Assembly: GCF_900496995.4 (NCBI RefSeq)
Contig: NC_044006.1
Location: 60,557,204 to 60,621,203, forward strand
Origin: Aquila chrysaetos chrysaetos
Taxonomy: Eukaryota; Chordata; Aves; Accipitriformes; Accipitridae
Length of the DNA: 64,000 nt
Direction of reading: 5' to 3'
In this document: one piece after another, positions 25,501 to 36,200 of the stretch
How positions within the stretch are numbered: the stretch's first letter is position 1
Layout of the letters: the number at the start of each line of letters is the position of its first letter
Notes under the pieces: generated by a model
Seen by the model: the letters and a program-made list of their open reading frames with translations, nothing else
Told to the model about the DNA's origin: nothing
Database searches by the model: none
Translations under genes and position numbers: made by a program

Positions 25501-26748
25501 TCCTACAGGGATACTGCACTGACCAGAGCTGTGCCTTCATCAACTGACACACAAGTGCTCTGAATAATGTGCAGTAAGAGGAGCTCTGCAATTTTTCTTT
25601 TTTCACTGGCTATCACAGCGAGACAATTTGTCAGCAGCAGCAAGTTTCTTACCAATGGCACCACCCCGTTCATCCTGGGTGTGGAACGTACACCCCACTG
25701 AAGCCTTGTACAATGTTGCTATGAACTGAAAATCCCAGAAATACCAGGCTGTGAAGAGAGAGGCAGACAGAGGTCTTACACTTGTTTTAAAATAGCACTA
25801 AAAACGTTCTCGCCGTGTTTCGTCTGCTGTGGGTCTTCTATGTGCACATGGGCGTGTGGAGGGGAGATGAAGAGGAGAAGAGGGGAGCCAGGGCAGCACC
25901 TCCCCCCCGCGTCACGAAGACTACTGCCAGATTTGCCTCCTAATTCTCCCAAAACAAGGAGTTCTGGCCGGGCTCCCAGAGCTGCTCAAGCCCCTCGGCT
26001 CAGTGGGCTCCTGCCACAGACATGAGGAGATCCAGCACCCCTGCCACTGCGGCTCTCGGCGAGCCACGCTGAGCCGCCGCGGCCCGGTAGAGCCCCGGTG
26101 CCGCAGCCCTCGGCGCCCGCCGTCCCGGGGGGCCCGTCCCGCCCTCCCGGCCCCCTCAGGGCGCCCCGCACCTGGCTTGACGTCGCAGGTGAGCTGCACC
26201 CCCAGGGCGCCGCCGCCCAGCTCGGGGCCGGCGTAGGCGAAGTCGTCCCCCGCGAACTGGGCGGCTCTCTCGGCGGCGCGCAGCAGGGCGGGCTCGGGGC
26301 AGCCCTCGGCGGCGGCGGCGCAGCCCGGGCCGCGAGGCCGCGGGCGCAGGCGGGGCGGCAGGCGGCACTCCAGGCCCTGGCAGTCGCGGCGGGTGCCGTT
26401 GGCGGCGCAGCCTCCGCCGGGGCAGGCCTCCGGCGCGCCCCCCCTGGCGGCGGGGTGCGGGGCGCTGCCGGCCGGCGGGCGGGGCGGCGGGGCGGCGTGA
26501 GGGGCGACGGGCGGCGCCTTGCCCTGCGGCGGCCGCAGCGGCGTGGCGGTGTGGAGGAAGGAGCGCGCCGGGCGGCCGGCCCTGCCGCCGCAGCGGGCCC
26601 CGCGGCAGGGCGGCGGGGGCGCCTCTCCTCCGCCGCCGCCGCCGCAGGGGGGACCGCGGCAGGGCTCGGCGCTGCCGCCCCCCGCGCCCAGCAGCGAGAG
26701 GCAGACGCCGAGCCAGCAGCGCGCCCACCACAGCCGTCTCCCCGGCAT
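8994..26748 (-). CDS. Spliced gene: secreted protein with coiled coil, TNFR-like, EGF-like and three C1q/TNF-like repeats
   Basis: Gene model joined by hand from four coding exons: 26748-26172, 17327-16789, 15631-15391 and 10513-8994. Coding lengths of 577, 539, 241 and 1520 bases sum to 2877, which is 958 codons plus TAA. Intron phases are 1, 0 and 1, and every junction has GT-AG ends and keeps the frame. Order of parts: signal peptide (about 1-27), Pro/Gly/Arg-rich region with four C-x-G-x-x-C motifs (30-128), Gln-rich coiled coil (about 219-310), TNFR-like module (329-371), spacer, EGF-like module (about 431-470), second TNFR-like module (470-506), and three repeats of about 150 residues to the C-terminus. 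There is no transmembrane segment after the signal peptide, so secretion as a coiled-coil oligomer is likely. I do not recognise a named family. A role as an extracellular matrix or ligand-type protein is inference from the domains. The exon structure is well supported; the function is unknown. Confidence 0.8.
10514..15390 (-). other. Intron between coding exons 3 and 4
   Basis: GT-AG intron, phase 1, about 4.9 kb. It holds a poly-T tract at 12156-12178 and a C- and T-rich stretch at about 13.9-14.6 kb that may be an old interspersed element I cannot name. No other exon-like segment with splice sites was seen. Confidence 0.75.
12156..12178. repeat. Poly-T tract (23)
   Basis: Uninterrupted homopolymer in the intron between coding exons 3 and 4. 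Confidence 0.95.
15391..15631 (-). CDS. Coding exon 3: spacer and first half of EGF-like module
   Basis: Encodes residues 373-452 plus one base. I chose the acceptor AAACAG before GTGACAGAT because it sits on a codon boundary, as the phase-0 end of exon 2 requires. Other AG sites upstream break the phase or meet a stop. Residues 373-430 are a spacer with a Cys pair (417-418) and a sequon at N414. From residue 431 the sequence DRDEC starts a calcium-binding-type EGF signature, with cysteines 435, 442 and 448, ending CLNTPG. The donor is a near-perfect G|GTAAGT. The hallmark CxNTxGG-aromatic-x-C of EGF modules is restored exactly across the junction to exon 4, which is strong evidence for the splice. 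Confidence 0.85.
15632..16788 (-). other. Intron between coding exons 2 and 3
   Basis: GT-AG intron, phase 0, 1157 bases, AT-rich. I saw no repeats or further exons in it. Confidence 0.75.
16789..17327 (-). CDS. Coding exon 2: Gln-rich coiled coil and first TNFR-like module
   Basis: Encodes residues 193-372. The acceptor TTTGTATTTCAG precedes 17327, and its first two bases complete the codon left open by exon 1. Residues about 219-283 are a heptad-like helix rich in Gln, Glu, Leu and Ile (for example LKSQQQIIVDLQQKLAEQQ), continuing more loosely to about 310; this is expected to oligomerise the protein. Residues 329-371 hold eight cysteines (329, 332, 338, 347, 350, 353, 363, 371). The C-E-K-C-x-x-C-P-x-G-F-F core followed by C-S-x-x-S-D-R-x-C is the pattern of TNF-receptor cysteine-rich repeats. 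The donor is CCAG before GTGAAA, and the exon ends in phase 0. Single-frame extension past the donor gives only intron sequence. Confidence 0.85.
17328..26171 (-). other. First coding intron, about 8.8 kb
   Basis: GT-AG intron, phase 1. It contains an L3/CR1-type LINE relic at about 17.9-18.43 kb. From about 20.3 to 25.9 kb the base composition is less AT-rich than in the other introns. I recognise no coding sequence or repeat there, so regulatory DNA or a non-coding transcript is possible but unsupported. Confidence 0.7.
17900..18430 (+). mobile_element. Degenerate L3/CR1-type LINE fragment (3' part of ORF2)
   Basis: The DNA matches, with many changes, the conserved 3' portion of old L3/CR1 elements. 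In order it shows a segment like GTCAAAAAGGCAAATAAAATG, then CCCCATCTCAAAAAA, GGGCAGCAAGGAAAATC, AGGCTTGGGAAAA, and ACAAGAATTAGGGGACA before an A-rich AATGAA. The order and spacing fit the reverse-transcriptase C-terminal region. Frameshifts and stops are frequent, so this is an ancient dead copy. The identification is from memory of the consensus. Confidence 0.75.
26172..26748 (-). CDS. Coding exon 1: signal peptide and C-x-G-x-x-C region
   Basis: Encodes residues 1-192 plus one base of codon 193. The start is the ATG at 26748, with G at -3. The frame stays open upstream only through a TTG codon, and that stretch is 5'UTR just after a splice acceptor. Residues 1-27 form a typical signal peptide: Arg pair, Trp/Leu/Val/Cys core, and a small-residue cleavage site before EPC. 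The mature start is extremely rich in Gly, Pro, Arg and Ala and carries four spaced motifs, CRGPPC (30-35), CRGARC (48-53), CPGGGC (109-114) and CQGLEC (123-128), plus one sequon at N117. The exon ends CCAG before GTGCGG, a usable but not ideal donor. GC content is far above that of the other exons, so this exon is easily missed or broken in draft assemblies. Confidence 0.78.
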
Positions 26749-26760
26749 CTCCGGCCGCGC

Positions 26761-27104
26761 CTGCAAGAGAAGAGAGGCCGCGGCGGGTCAGGGGAGCTGC
26801 CCCCTCTGCGGGGCGGCCCGAGCCCGCCGCTCCCTCCGCCCGAGCCCGGGGCGCTCAGAGCCGCGGACCCCCCCCCCCCCGCTCCCCCTCCGTTTTGCAG
26901 GTCCCGCCGGCGCATCCCTCATCCAGGGAAAACTTTTTACACCACCCACCCAGCGCCCCCCGCCCTTCCCGTCCCGTTCCGTCCCGTCTCGTCCCTCCCC
27001 GGCGTCTCCCGGCGTAACCTGCGGGAAGGTGCGGGACAGCGCCCGGAGCAAGTGCGGCCTCGGGGCTGGGCTCCTCGGAGCGGCTGCCCGCAGCGGGGAC
27101 TGAC
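26761..27104 (-). other. Probable 5'UTR intron of the minus-strand gene
   Basis: Twelve bases upstream of the ATG codon the minus strand has a textbook acceptor, a pyrimidine tract ending CTTGCAG at 26761. This implies that the transcript begins in a separate non-coding exon. The best donor upstream is GAGGAG before GTCAGT (27105/27104), which would give an intron of about 344 bases inside the CpG island. The acceptor is convincing; the donor choice is tentative. Confidence 0.5.
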
Positions 27105-27320
27105 CTCCTCCGAAAGCTGGAGGGGAATGGAAATGTGCAACATTCCTGGGGCTTCGTTAGCATCAGATTTCCCAAGCGCCTCCCTTTAACTCCTTCGCTC
27201 CTCCAGCCCCTCCCGGCTGCCCGGGGCGGAGAAGGGGGCTGCCCCGCGGCTCCCGCTGCCCGCCGGGCTCCGGCTCTCCCGCGGGGGCCGCCGGCATTTC
27301 TTCGCGGTAAGCGTTATCCC

Positions 27321-29819
27321 AAGGCGCCCGGCAGGGATATGTACAGGTCTCAAAAGGTTGGCTTGCATTCTGAGTGGTTTTATTTCGCCTGGAAAAAAAA
27401 ATAATAACGACCCAAAAACAACAGGAATAAAGTACACGCGCGACGCAGTTTCCAATAAAGAAAATTTCACGCGGCTGGAAAAAGTTACCGGTAGTTTGGA
27501 TTTCTTGGTTCTCACTTTGATCGTCAGGAACCTACATCAAAGATAACCACGATCGGCAGCTGCCGTCTTCTCTGAGGCTACCTATAGCCGCAGCATAAAC
27601 CGAAGCGGAAGACTGATTTTGACTTTAAATCAGACGTGCGGCTGTGGTGATGTGTATAGCTTTTTGATAAAGCAGCTTTCCTAGACCCTTTCTGGCAGCG
27701 CTCACACCGATGTGTGAGAAGCAGCATACCTTTCAAGTGCTCCGAAGCGTGAATAACTCCCCACAGCAGGAGCCACCTCACTTATCTAATCTCTTCCACA
27801 TGCTACTGGGGGAAAGCGACACCAAGTATGTGTCCACTTCAGCAGTAACTGCGATGCCGCGTTTTGTCTTTGGGAGCTTGGCCAGCACAGATACAATAGC
27901 TATGGACAGAAGAACAATTACAGAAAATGCTATTTATTGATTCATTATCTTCAGCTTCCTTCCATCCATGGGCTTACACACATGTAAACCCCCTCAGAGT
28001 ATCTTTGCAATGCTCTCACAGTCCCTTTGCTCTTACTTATACAGGAAAGAAGAGAAACAGCACAGCATATTGTTCTCTTTTTTTTCCCCCCTACAAATTC
28101 TGTTTGAAACTTGTTGGGAATATCAAGTTTTTAATCCAGACTGGCTGATTTACTGTTTCCCTTTCTACAGAAAAAGCATACCAAATACATCACTTAAACT
28201 GGCCAGCCATTTTTTGACTAAGCATTATTTCTTTTGAAAACACCAGCTTGTCAAAACTGAAATGCTGTGCAGTAGCAGCAGCAGCAGCAGCAAAGGCTCC
28301 AGAGGCAGAGGGGTGGTACCCCCAGCTGAATTCTCCAGGGCTGGTGGCCTGACAGGTTGCAGGGCTCCTGCCTGGGACAGGGAAACCTGGAAGCTCTGCC
28401 AGACTGAGTCATGCATGAAATGCCCAACAGTTCCTAGACCCTCTGCCCTGACCTTCAACTGAAGTAGGACTCCAGGGTCAATTAATCCTGAGAGATCCTA
28501 GGTTTTTCTATGGTTTCCAATATCTCTACCACAAAAAGACATGGAATAAATGGGGATAAACCTCCAGGATTTGTCCCTCCAGGGAACTCCAGGGAGTTCT
28601 GTATGAGCTAATTTTTTCTTCTGAATTAATACCTCTGTATTTTCTCAGGTTCCTTGATAGCAGCCAATACATTGCTACCACAGCTGTATTATTTGGGGGA
28701 TCCATGCCAGTGCATATAAAGCTACCTAACATGCAAACTCACCTTTGGATTATCTTCAGAAATGACATAGAAAAGCTATAGAGTTGGGGATGATTCCCAG
28801 AATAGCTACACCTACAGGCTAATAATTCATGAAATGACTTGAGACATTTGATGTTCTCAGTTACAGCACAAATCAAGAGCAACTCTACTGAAATAGAGGT
28901 GTTTATATACTGCTGGGAAAAATAAGAACAAAATTTCACTTCAAACCTGAGTCTTAACAATATATTTGCAGGAAAAAAAAAAAACTTTGGATAAGCAAAC
29001 ATCGTATAAGTGATAGTGCAAACAAGAGTACTGATTCATGTGTTTTGACTTGGGAAGTGCCTATACTGCAGAATGCAGCAGTGTGAAATGCTGCCATCAG
29101 TTTGACAAGTAGCATAAACATGTGTATGCTATGCCTTATGATTGAGAAAGTGTGCATCAATTAAAGGGGTGGGGGGGGTGATGTTCTGCTGATGTCTAGT
29201 ATATCACGTATAAGCTATATGACACTCTTTGTAGGTACTGTCTACCAGTGCATAGGTGCAACAGAGTCACCCAGCACACCTGCCAAAGATCCAAACTGAA
29301 GTAAGTGACTTGTATGTCAGTACGCATAAAGCAGTACCTATCCCATCCTTGCTTTCCTTCCCTGCACGGGCTCTGCGCAAGCAGGGAGAGTCCCTACTTC
29401 ATGTGTTTGCAAGATGCTTTAGTGCTAGGCATTTTTTCTTCTTCATGGCATTTTTCAGATTGGCTGTGTTCACTAGCACAACAGGAATGTCTCAGATCAA
29501 AGAAGTAAGCAGGCTCCTATGTCTACACTATGTGTAGTTTGGGGAGGGTACTTCAGACTTTGCAATGATTAAAATTCGTACAGAATTGGTCTGGACCCCT
29601 ACCTCCCCCATCAGGCGCTGGTGTCCCTTTGGTGTCTGTCCAGAAAAGAGCTTATGTGTTTGGTTCCTCCAAAAGGGACCCCCTCTGCAAGCACCAAAAC
29701 TGAATGCGATAGGTGAGGAAGACTGGGATAATTGTTTCAAAACTGCCCTGCTGCTCCGAACCAGCACAAAAACCCGGAAAGAACCCAGTGTCGATTTGCT
29801 TAGCACCATCTTCAGGTAG
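27321..29819. other. Intergenic, no gene seen
   Basis: AT-rich spacer between the minus-strand gene's promoter and the orphan CpG island. It holds a short (AGC)6 triplet run at 28274-28291. No coding or repeat signal was identified. Confidence 0.6.
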
Positions 29820-30260
29820 ACGCAGCAGCTCTAGCGCGTCCCGTGCAGCGCAAGGTGGGCTTTGCCCGTCTCGAAATCCATCTCACCGAGGCCAAAGAGA
29901 CCCTTTGCAGAGGCTCAGCGGCTCTGCCGGACCCCATCGAGGGGCTGAGGGGTCTGAGGGACCCTTAGCCCTCCCGGGGCGAGGCCGGGGCGGGGCGGCA
30001 GCCAGCAGAGGGCAGCAGGACCCCGCGCCTGCCCGGCAAGCCCCGTCCCGTCCCCGTCCCCGTCCCCGTCCCCGTCCCGAGCGAGGAAATCGCTTTCCCC
30101 GCACACCCCCGTCTTTCCCCTCCGATTTTGCTTCCCGTGGCCGGTGGTTTGGGGGTCTCTCGAGGCCGTACAGCGAGGCCCAGTCCCTGGTATCGGGGCC
30201 TGAGGGGCGGTAGGGTCTTCTCCAGGCGGGGAGCGGGTCCCTCTCCTGGGGACGCCCGAG
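29820..30260. promoter_or_regulatory. Orphan CpG island
   Basis: A CpG-dense block of about 440 bases in an AT-rich intergenic region, 2.5 kb beyond the promoter island of the minus-strand gene and 15 kb before that of APBB1IP. It has no convincing coding frame; the open frames here are low-complexity by-products. A donor-like CTTCAG|GTAGAC lies at its left edge on the plus strand (about 29815). It may be a promoter for a non-coding RNA or an alternative upstream promoter. Confidence 0.6.
30041..30079. repeat. CCCCGT tandem repeat with G-quadruplex potential on the minus strand
   Basis: About six imperfect CCCCGT/CCCGT units in a row inside the orphan CpG island. On the minus strand this is a series of G3-G4 runs separated by 2 bases, ideal for a G-quadruplex. 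Confidence 0.85.
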
Positions 30261-33200
30261 AGGAGGCACCGCTTCCTTAAAGGCCGTTTGCTTTGTCGAA
30301 ACCTGAGCGAGCGGCACATTTTTTTCTGCTTGTTTCCTTGTTTCTAACCAGTTGAGGCAGCTGGATGCTATAAAATGTTTTTTTTATGTGTACTCTCTGC
30401 ACGAGCCAGTATTTTGCAAAAGTCCGGACAACCTGTATTAAGCATGTTTGAAGGTGGATGATATTTTGCAATATGGATAACAAAAAACATCCAAAGCAGT
30501 CATACATAAACGTGATTGCTCAATATGATCAATTTTTCTTAAATTCCTAGTTTAACTATGCAGCCCCATTTTGTTTACCTGCCTTTCACAGTCTTTTACA
30601 ATAGCAACATACTACAACTATTTGATCCTACAGGCTTTACAGACATGCTTAACTTAGCAATCCGAGTTACTATTACATCCAGCAGGACTGCTTACAGTGC
30701 ACACCTTTCAAGATATGCATTTTTCTTTAGTCAAAACCCAAACCAGAACAAAATAAATATTTTTGTCTGGTTGATTTCAATTATTTATTTTTTACAAATC
30801 TTTGTTTTTCAGGCTAAAATTCCATATATTACTGTCATTTGTAGTAAATGTTGGTTTCCAAAGAAGAATGATAGTTAAATAAATAATTGTGAACCAGATG
30901 AAAAGCATGGGAATAGTTTTGAGTTTTTCCACTAAAGCTATTGGGATTTTTGCATGATCATTAGTTAAGAAAAAAGAAAAAGAAAAGAAGGAGAAACGAA
31001 TCCTGCTACAATGTATCTGACTCGCTATCAGCCAGCATTTGAAACACCCTAAATTTGCTCAATGCCTTGTGTCCTTCACTGGTTTTCAAAGCATTATCAA
31101 ATTTAAATTCCAAGGTGTTTTCAATATTTTCAGAACTGCTAAGTTTCCTGTTTAGAAATTCTTTTTAATTTCCACTAACCTTCAGCCTTTACTTCTTGAC
31201 TGGCTTTTAAGCAATTTATTCTGTACATTGTAAAAGGATTCCTAATCAAAGTATAGATGAGCTGATTAATAGTACGTGCTTAGGGATTGACAAGTTTCTC
31301 CTAAAAGAGCCATGACCTAGAGTTGCTGATACAGAGTGAATAGTCCTCAAACTTTTATTCCTTCTTTCCTTGAATGATATTGTCATGCAATGATACCCGT
31401 AATGACTAATTTGCCTGTAACCATACCTTAGAGGACTGAACAACTAGATAAACAGAGGAGAGAGCCATGTCACTGAAGTAGTACTTCTCTCTGCTATGTC
31501 CTCCGTAAAGAACTAACATCAAATCTTAAGAGATAGCCAACCTCCCTTAGATGTCTAGACTGCCATGCCTTTACAGGTAACTAGTTTACCATCTAGTTGG
31601 TATAGGGAAAGAAATGTAAACTCACAGCTGTCCAAAGGGAGAAGATGCAGACAATAATAAAACTGACACTGACAATAATAAAACAATAGCCCCACAAAGA
31701 TGCTAGGGTTTCATGCAAAGAATAAAAAAGGGAAACAATGTAGTTCAAAGGATATACTTTACTGTTGCTAAGTTGCACACAAGAAGAAGTGGTTATCTTG
31801 GCATATGGGTACTACAGTTGGAAAAAAGAAGTTATTCTGTGTGGGAAAATCAATGCCATAGACCTCTGATGACTCATACTGCCAACCCCCAACTGCACAG
31901 AAGCAATAGCAACAATTCTGCAGTGTAGCTACAAAGAAAAGAGGAATCCCCTTTTCTAAGTAAGTTTGGGAATGACCTGATTATCCAAATAATTTTAAGG
32001 AATTATTTAAAATAAATTTTGCATAAGTTGATAAAAAAAGCACATCAAATATGCTTGGTAGTACAAGCTTAGTCTTTGTAAGTTATACTTTCATGGTTAA
32101 AATAGTACAAAGTTGCTGAAAGAAAACTAGATCCTTTTCACAATGTAGTTCTTAATTGTACTATTGCTGAGCAGGAGAATGCACACACCACAGCTTGAAA
32201 GGTTACCGATACCATTTCACTGTTTCCGCAACTCAGTGTAGCTTCTCTGCACAAGTGTGCTGCATCATATTGGTGTGCTAATTTGCTCCGCACTGGCTCA
32301 CAAGGTTGCACACAGCTCTGCAGACATGCTCTGTGTTGCAACTGCTTCCTCCAAGTGAGCTCTATGTGCCCTGTGGATAAGCCTTCAGGCTCTTAGACTC
32401 CACCTATTCTAGGATTTTACAGCCGGAGCTTACCACAAATACTTAGAAGTTGCTCGTGGTTAGAATGGGTCACAGGTCAGAATTTACATTTTCTGAGAAA
32501 TCTCACCACTTTGAAATCTTAATTTGTCCCAATCTAGAATGAAAGCTGTTAAAACATTTCCTAGGAAATAGACATTCCAGTAACAACATCATTTGGGAAA
32601 CAAAGATCCACAGCATTTCCAAAAAGCAACGATTTCTTCTAGAGCAGTGGAGCCCTGAATCCCAGGAGGTCCTTGTATTTCCTGGATCCCTAAGACAAGG
32701 AAGAGGCCACCATACAGGAGTAGATCTGACTGAATGGAAAACTGGCAGCTGACCCGCCTAGCAGAGAACTATCAAAAGTTATCTGTATTCCATTATAAGG
32801 CTCGCTGAGATAAGCTTTCATGAAATGTTTCACTCTCAATGAACCAGCAACTTTTGACAGAAAACATGCCAGCAGAGTGGTGTTTCCAAAGAGATGCATT
32901 CATAGCTGGATGACACAATGATAAAAACATCTCAGTCTTGGCTACACTAGCTGATCAGCATTAGTTCAGTACTACAAGTCTCAGCCTCCTGAAGTAGCAA
33001 ACTTTGAGCCACCTTCTGTTCTCCTAATTGCTGATTGCACTCATTCAGTAATGCCACATGTGAGCACTAGTAGCACAGCACAGAATCCTTGTTAATGTAT
33101 TCATGCTTGGATAGAGAGAATCTCTTGGACAGAGACTTTTGCATTCTACTTTGAAGGCTTATAGTTAAATACAGATCACCAGGCTGCCCAGAAATTTTCA

Positions 33201-36200
33201 TGATCAAACAACCTTAACAAGGAGTCTGTCTTGTTCTGCAGGTCTTCTACTAAGAGAAGAAGGTGTGCTTGAGGTACATCACACTAACATATATTTGGGC
33301 TACCATGAACTGTGGAGCAGGGTCCCCTGCTGGACATAAATAATGTTTTAAAATAAATGTCATCTAGTGCAAGAGATACCTAACTGTTCCATATTAACTG
33401 CTGTATTTCCTTCCTTATATTGTTTCTAATGGCTAGAGGACAACCTCAAATCTAACCTGTTGTCTCTTTTCATTACAGTAGTAGCAGAAACAATCACTTA
33501 CTAGTAAAACTGTCTCAGATTTTCCCATTATAAGATCTGGTTTGAGTTTTTTTACTTTTGCCAGTTTTTAACTGTTTGGACAGATAGATATTCAGGTAGG
33601 TTTTTGCCTCTGGCAGTGGTGTATGGAAAAAAGCATAGAGGCCATATAAAAAGCTATATACGGTATGCAAAGAATGTGACAGAAATTCATTTACACCAGC
33701 AGTCTTAATTCTGGCATTTCCTAAGTAATGAAAGTTTCATTTTGCAGCCTTAATAAAAGCTTTGGTTTTGTATATGCTTGCGTTAAATATTTGGTATAAA
33801 ATAAATCACTGGCAGGTTACCACCTATCAAAACTCCATGGCCCCTGCAAAAGTAAACATATGTAAGTATGGTATAGGTTGGACTAAAACGTACCAACTAC
33901 TCCTGGAACATCAAAGAGCCATGAGGGAGAAGAGATGGTGGTTAAACAAAATATTTTTAAAAGCTAATATGAGTGAAAAATGAGGAAAAGGTCCTGGACC
34001 CACTAAAGTCAATGGTAAAGCACCGAGAGCTATAAATGGTGTCAGGATTTCACACAGAAAACCAAAGCAGAAAAAAAACCCCAAACCCTAGAAAATCTGG
34101 AGCTAGCTGGGTGCAAGACTGGATTCTTTATCTTTAAAAGTCTTCAAATCACAAAACAATGTTTTTCCAAAACAAAAAATATTTGGCTTAGTACAGAGTG
34201 TATGTGTAGAGGCTTTTGACTTGTGCTATAAAAAAGAACAGACTAAGAGATCTAACATTCACTTCCAAAACTTCTGAACCAGGACTTGTCAATATGGAAG
34301 CAGGACAAGATGGTCCTGTTTATGTTTTACTTTAGTTGCTGGATTCTGCTGACATTAGTCTTCTTGAAACTTAAAAAAAAAAAAAAGTAACTGTGTTTGA
34401 AATTATATACTTAACATTTTGAAAAGCTTTTGGCAATGTTCCTTCTTATCAATTTATGTCTAAGAGTCAGAAACAATGACTATGTCAAGCACTGGCTAAC
34501 AATGAAGAAATGAAATCTAACCAAGGAAAGTATTAATTGTGAAATCTTCCAGACTAGAGACACATCAGGTATGAATCTGATGTTTCTACTTTGTTTTAGA
34601 CAAGTGTACAATCACTGTTAAAAATGGGAGCTTGAACCTGGAAATCAAAATTACAAAATCTTGAGTGTTGTCTATATTTCACTAATGCTGAAAAATATCA
34701 CCATTCAGTCTCAAGGCTGCCAAAGAGAACAAAAAAGACAGCTAGATCACAGATAATTTTTCTGCGAACAACCTACAGCAGTGTAACTTCAAAAAAGCCA
34801 GGCTGCAGAATTACAAGAACGATGGGAATGTATCTTGGTGCCTTTTGCCTTCAGGGTGAAAAATGGGAAGAAAACTCCTTGTAATAATTGCTACGGCCAC
34901 TTTTTTCCTTTCTTTTAATTCATGCAAATTTCTCGTTTTCCAGACTAACAAGGGGAGAAACAGCACAGGAGTGATACCATGGAGCATTTATAGGTTTCCA
35001 GTCCTTTATCTTCATTCATCCAAGAACAACTGAGGAGAGGGCATCACCACAAATGGCTTCTGCAAAGATAGGCAGCATTGTAGCAGCTGACAATTTAGAC
35101 CTGTGCATTTCCGTATGCAAGCTCAGAGTTTTTAAGAAGGGGGGGCTATTCTCGGAAAGACAACTAAATTAAGACTGTTTAAGCTACTAAATACTGTAGA
35201 CTTGATCCTAATTTACCCCATGTGAAGGAGCTTTGCTACAGATGTAAATCAGGTGCTCTGTGTGTTTTCCAACCTCTTATAAAACCTCTTGCAACAAACA
35301 TCCCATATTAGCTTATCTTACTGCCTTTCTATCAATAAGAATAATTCAGCTTTCTCCTTAGAGAGGAACTCCACTCTTGCTGTATAAGAGAAAAGCAAAT
35401 TAGCTTCCTTGGTTCCTAGTGCAGAATTCTGCACAGTAACTCACAAGGTTCTTCTCAATAATGCTCCAGTGTCTGGTGGTCTCTCAAATACCCTTTGTAA
35501 ACAGTTTACATTGATCTTTGCTCCAAGCTGTGAGATGTTTATGCATCTTTTTTCAGCATGGCTATTTGCCCACCATCAAGACCCAAGACCTTATTTTGGT
35601 AATCCTAAAAATAGGCTAGGATCAATTACAAAGACTTTTCCTCAACAATGTAGTTCTAAAATAAATTTAAAGCCTAAGATTTTGGCAAAAAAACACATTA
35701 ACAGTCAAACTGGAAATGTTTCAAACACTGATTGATCAAGACCCAGCTGAGTTTATTCTACTCAAGATAGATTTTCATCAGATAGTCCAAGAAGAGTGTT
35801 TGTTTTGGCCTCTGTTTCTAGAAATAATATTAACCTGGCAAAAATGTTGTTTCTATAAAGAAAAAGGCTGTTGAGCAGGCTAAATATCTGTACCTTTCTT
35901 CTCATGTACTACACTAGTTTCACTTACATCCTGTGTTTCCTCAGTATTTTCAGGAGCTGATGCTGTGGTTTCTATGCTGTGGTTAAATCACTTAATCTAG
36001 CTCTCTGAGATATTTACCTGGCCAGAGTTTCTGAAAAGGTCACAGTCCAATGCAGGTATGTTCAGAACACATCTGAGACCTAAAGAAGTGTTCTCTCCCC
36101 ATTCTTCACCCATAAGGATTTGATTCATTGATAGTTAAGGTGCAGATTTCCAGGCATTTAGGCACAGTCACATAGCTAATGGGACCCAAATATTTTTTTA

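Larger units (their letters stand above)
25980..27320. promoter_or_regulatory. CpG island: promoter and exon 1 of the minus-strand gene
   Basis: Very GC-rich and CpG-dense, with sharp edges against AT-rich flanks. It covers coding exon 1, the inferred 5'UTR intron and the presumed start site (about 27.1-27.3 kb). It contains a run of 13 C at 26868-26880 and a GCC-type triplet run near 26628-26646. No TATA box is evident. Long open frames on both strands here come from GC bias. Confidence 0.75.

Noticed and set aside
26098-27189. 363-codon plus-strand frame and several other long frames in the CpG island
   Set aside because: They lie opposite coding exon 1 and its promoter, are low-complexity Pro/Ala/Arg/Gly, lack domains, and result from high GC (few stops).
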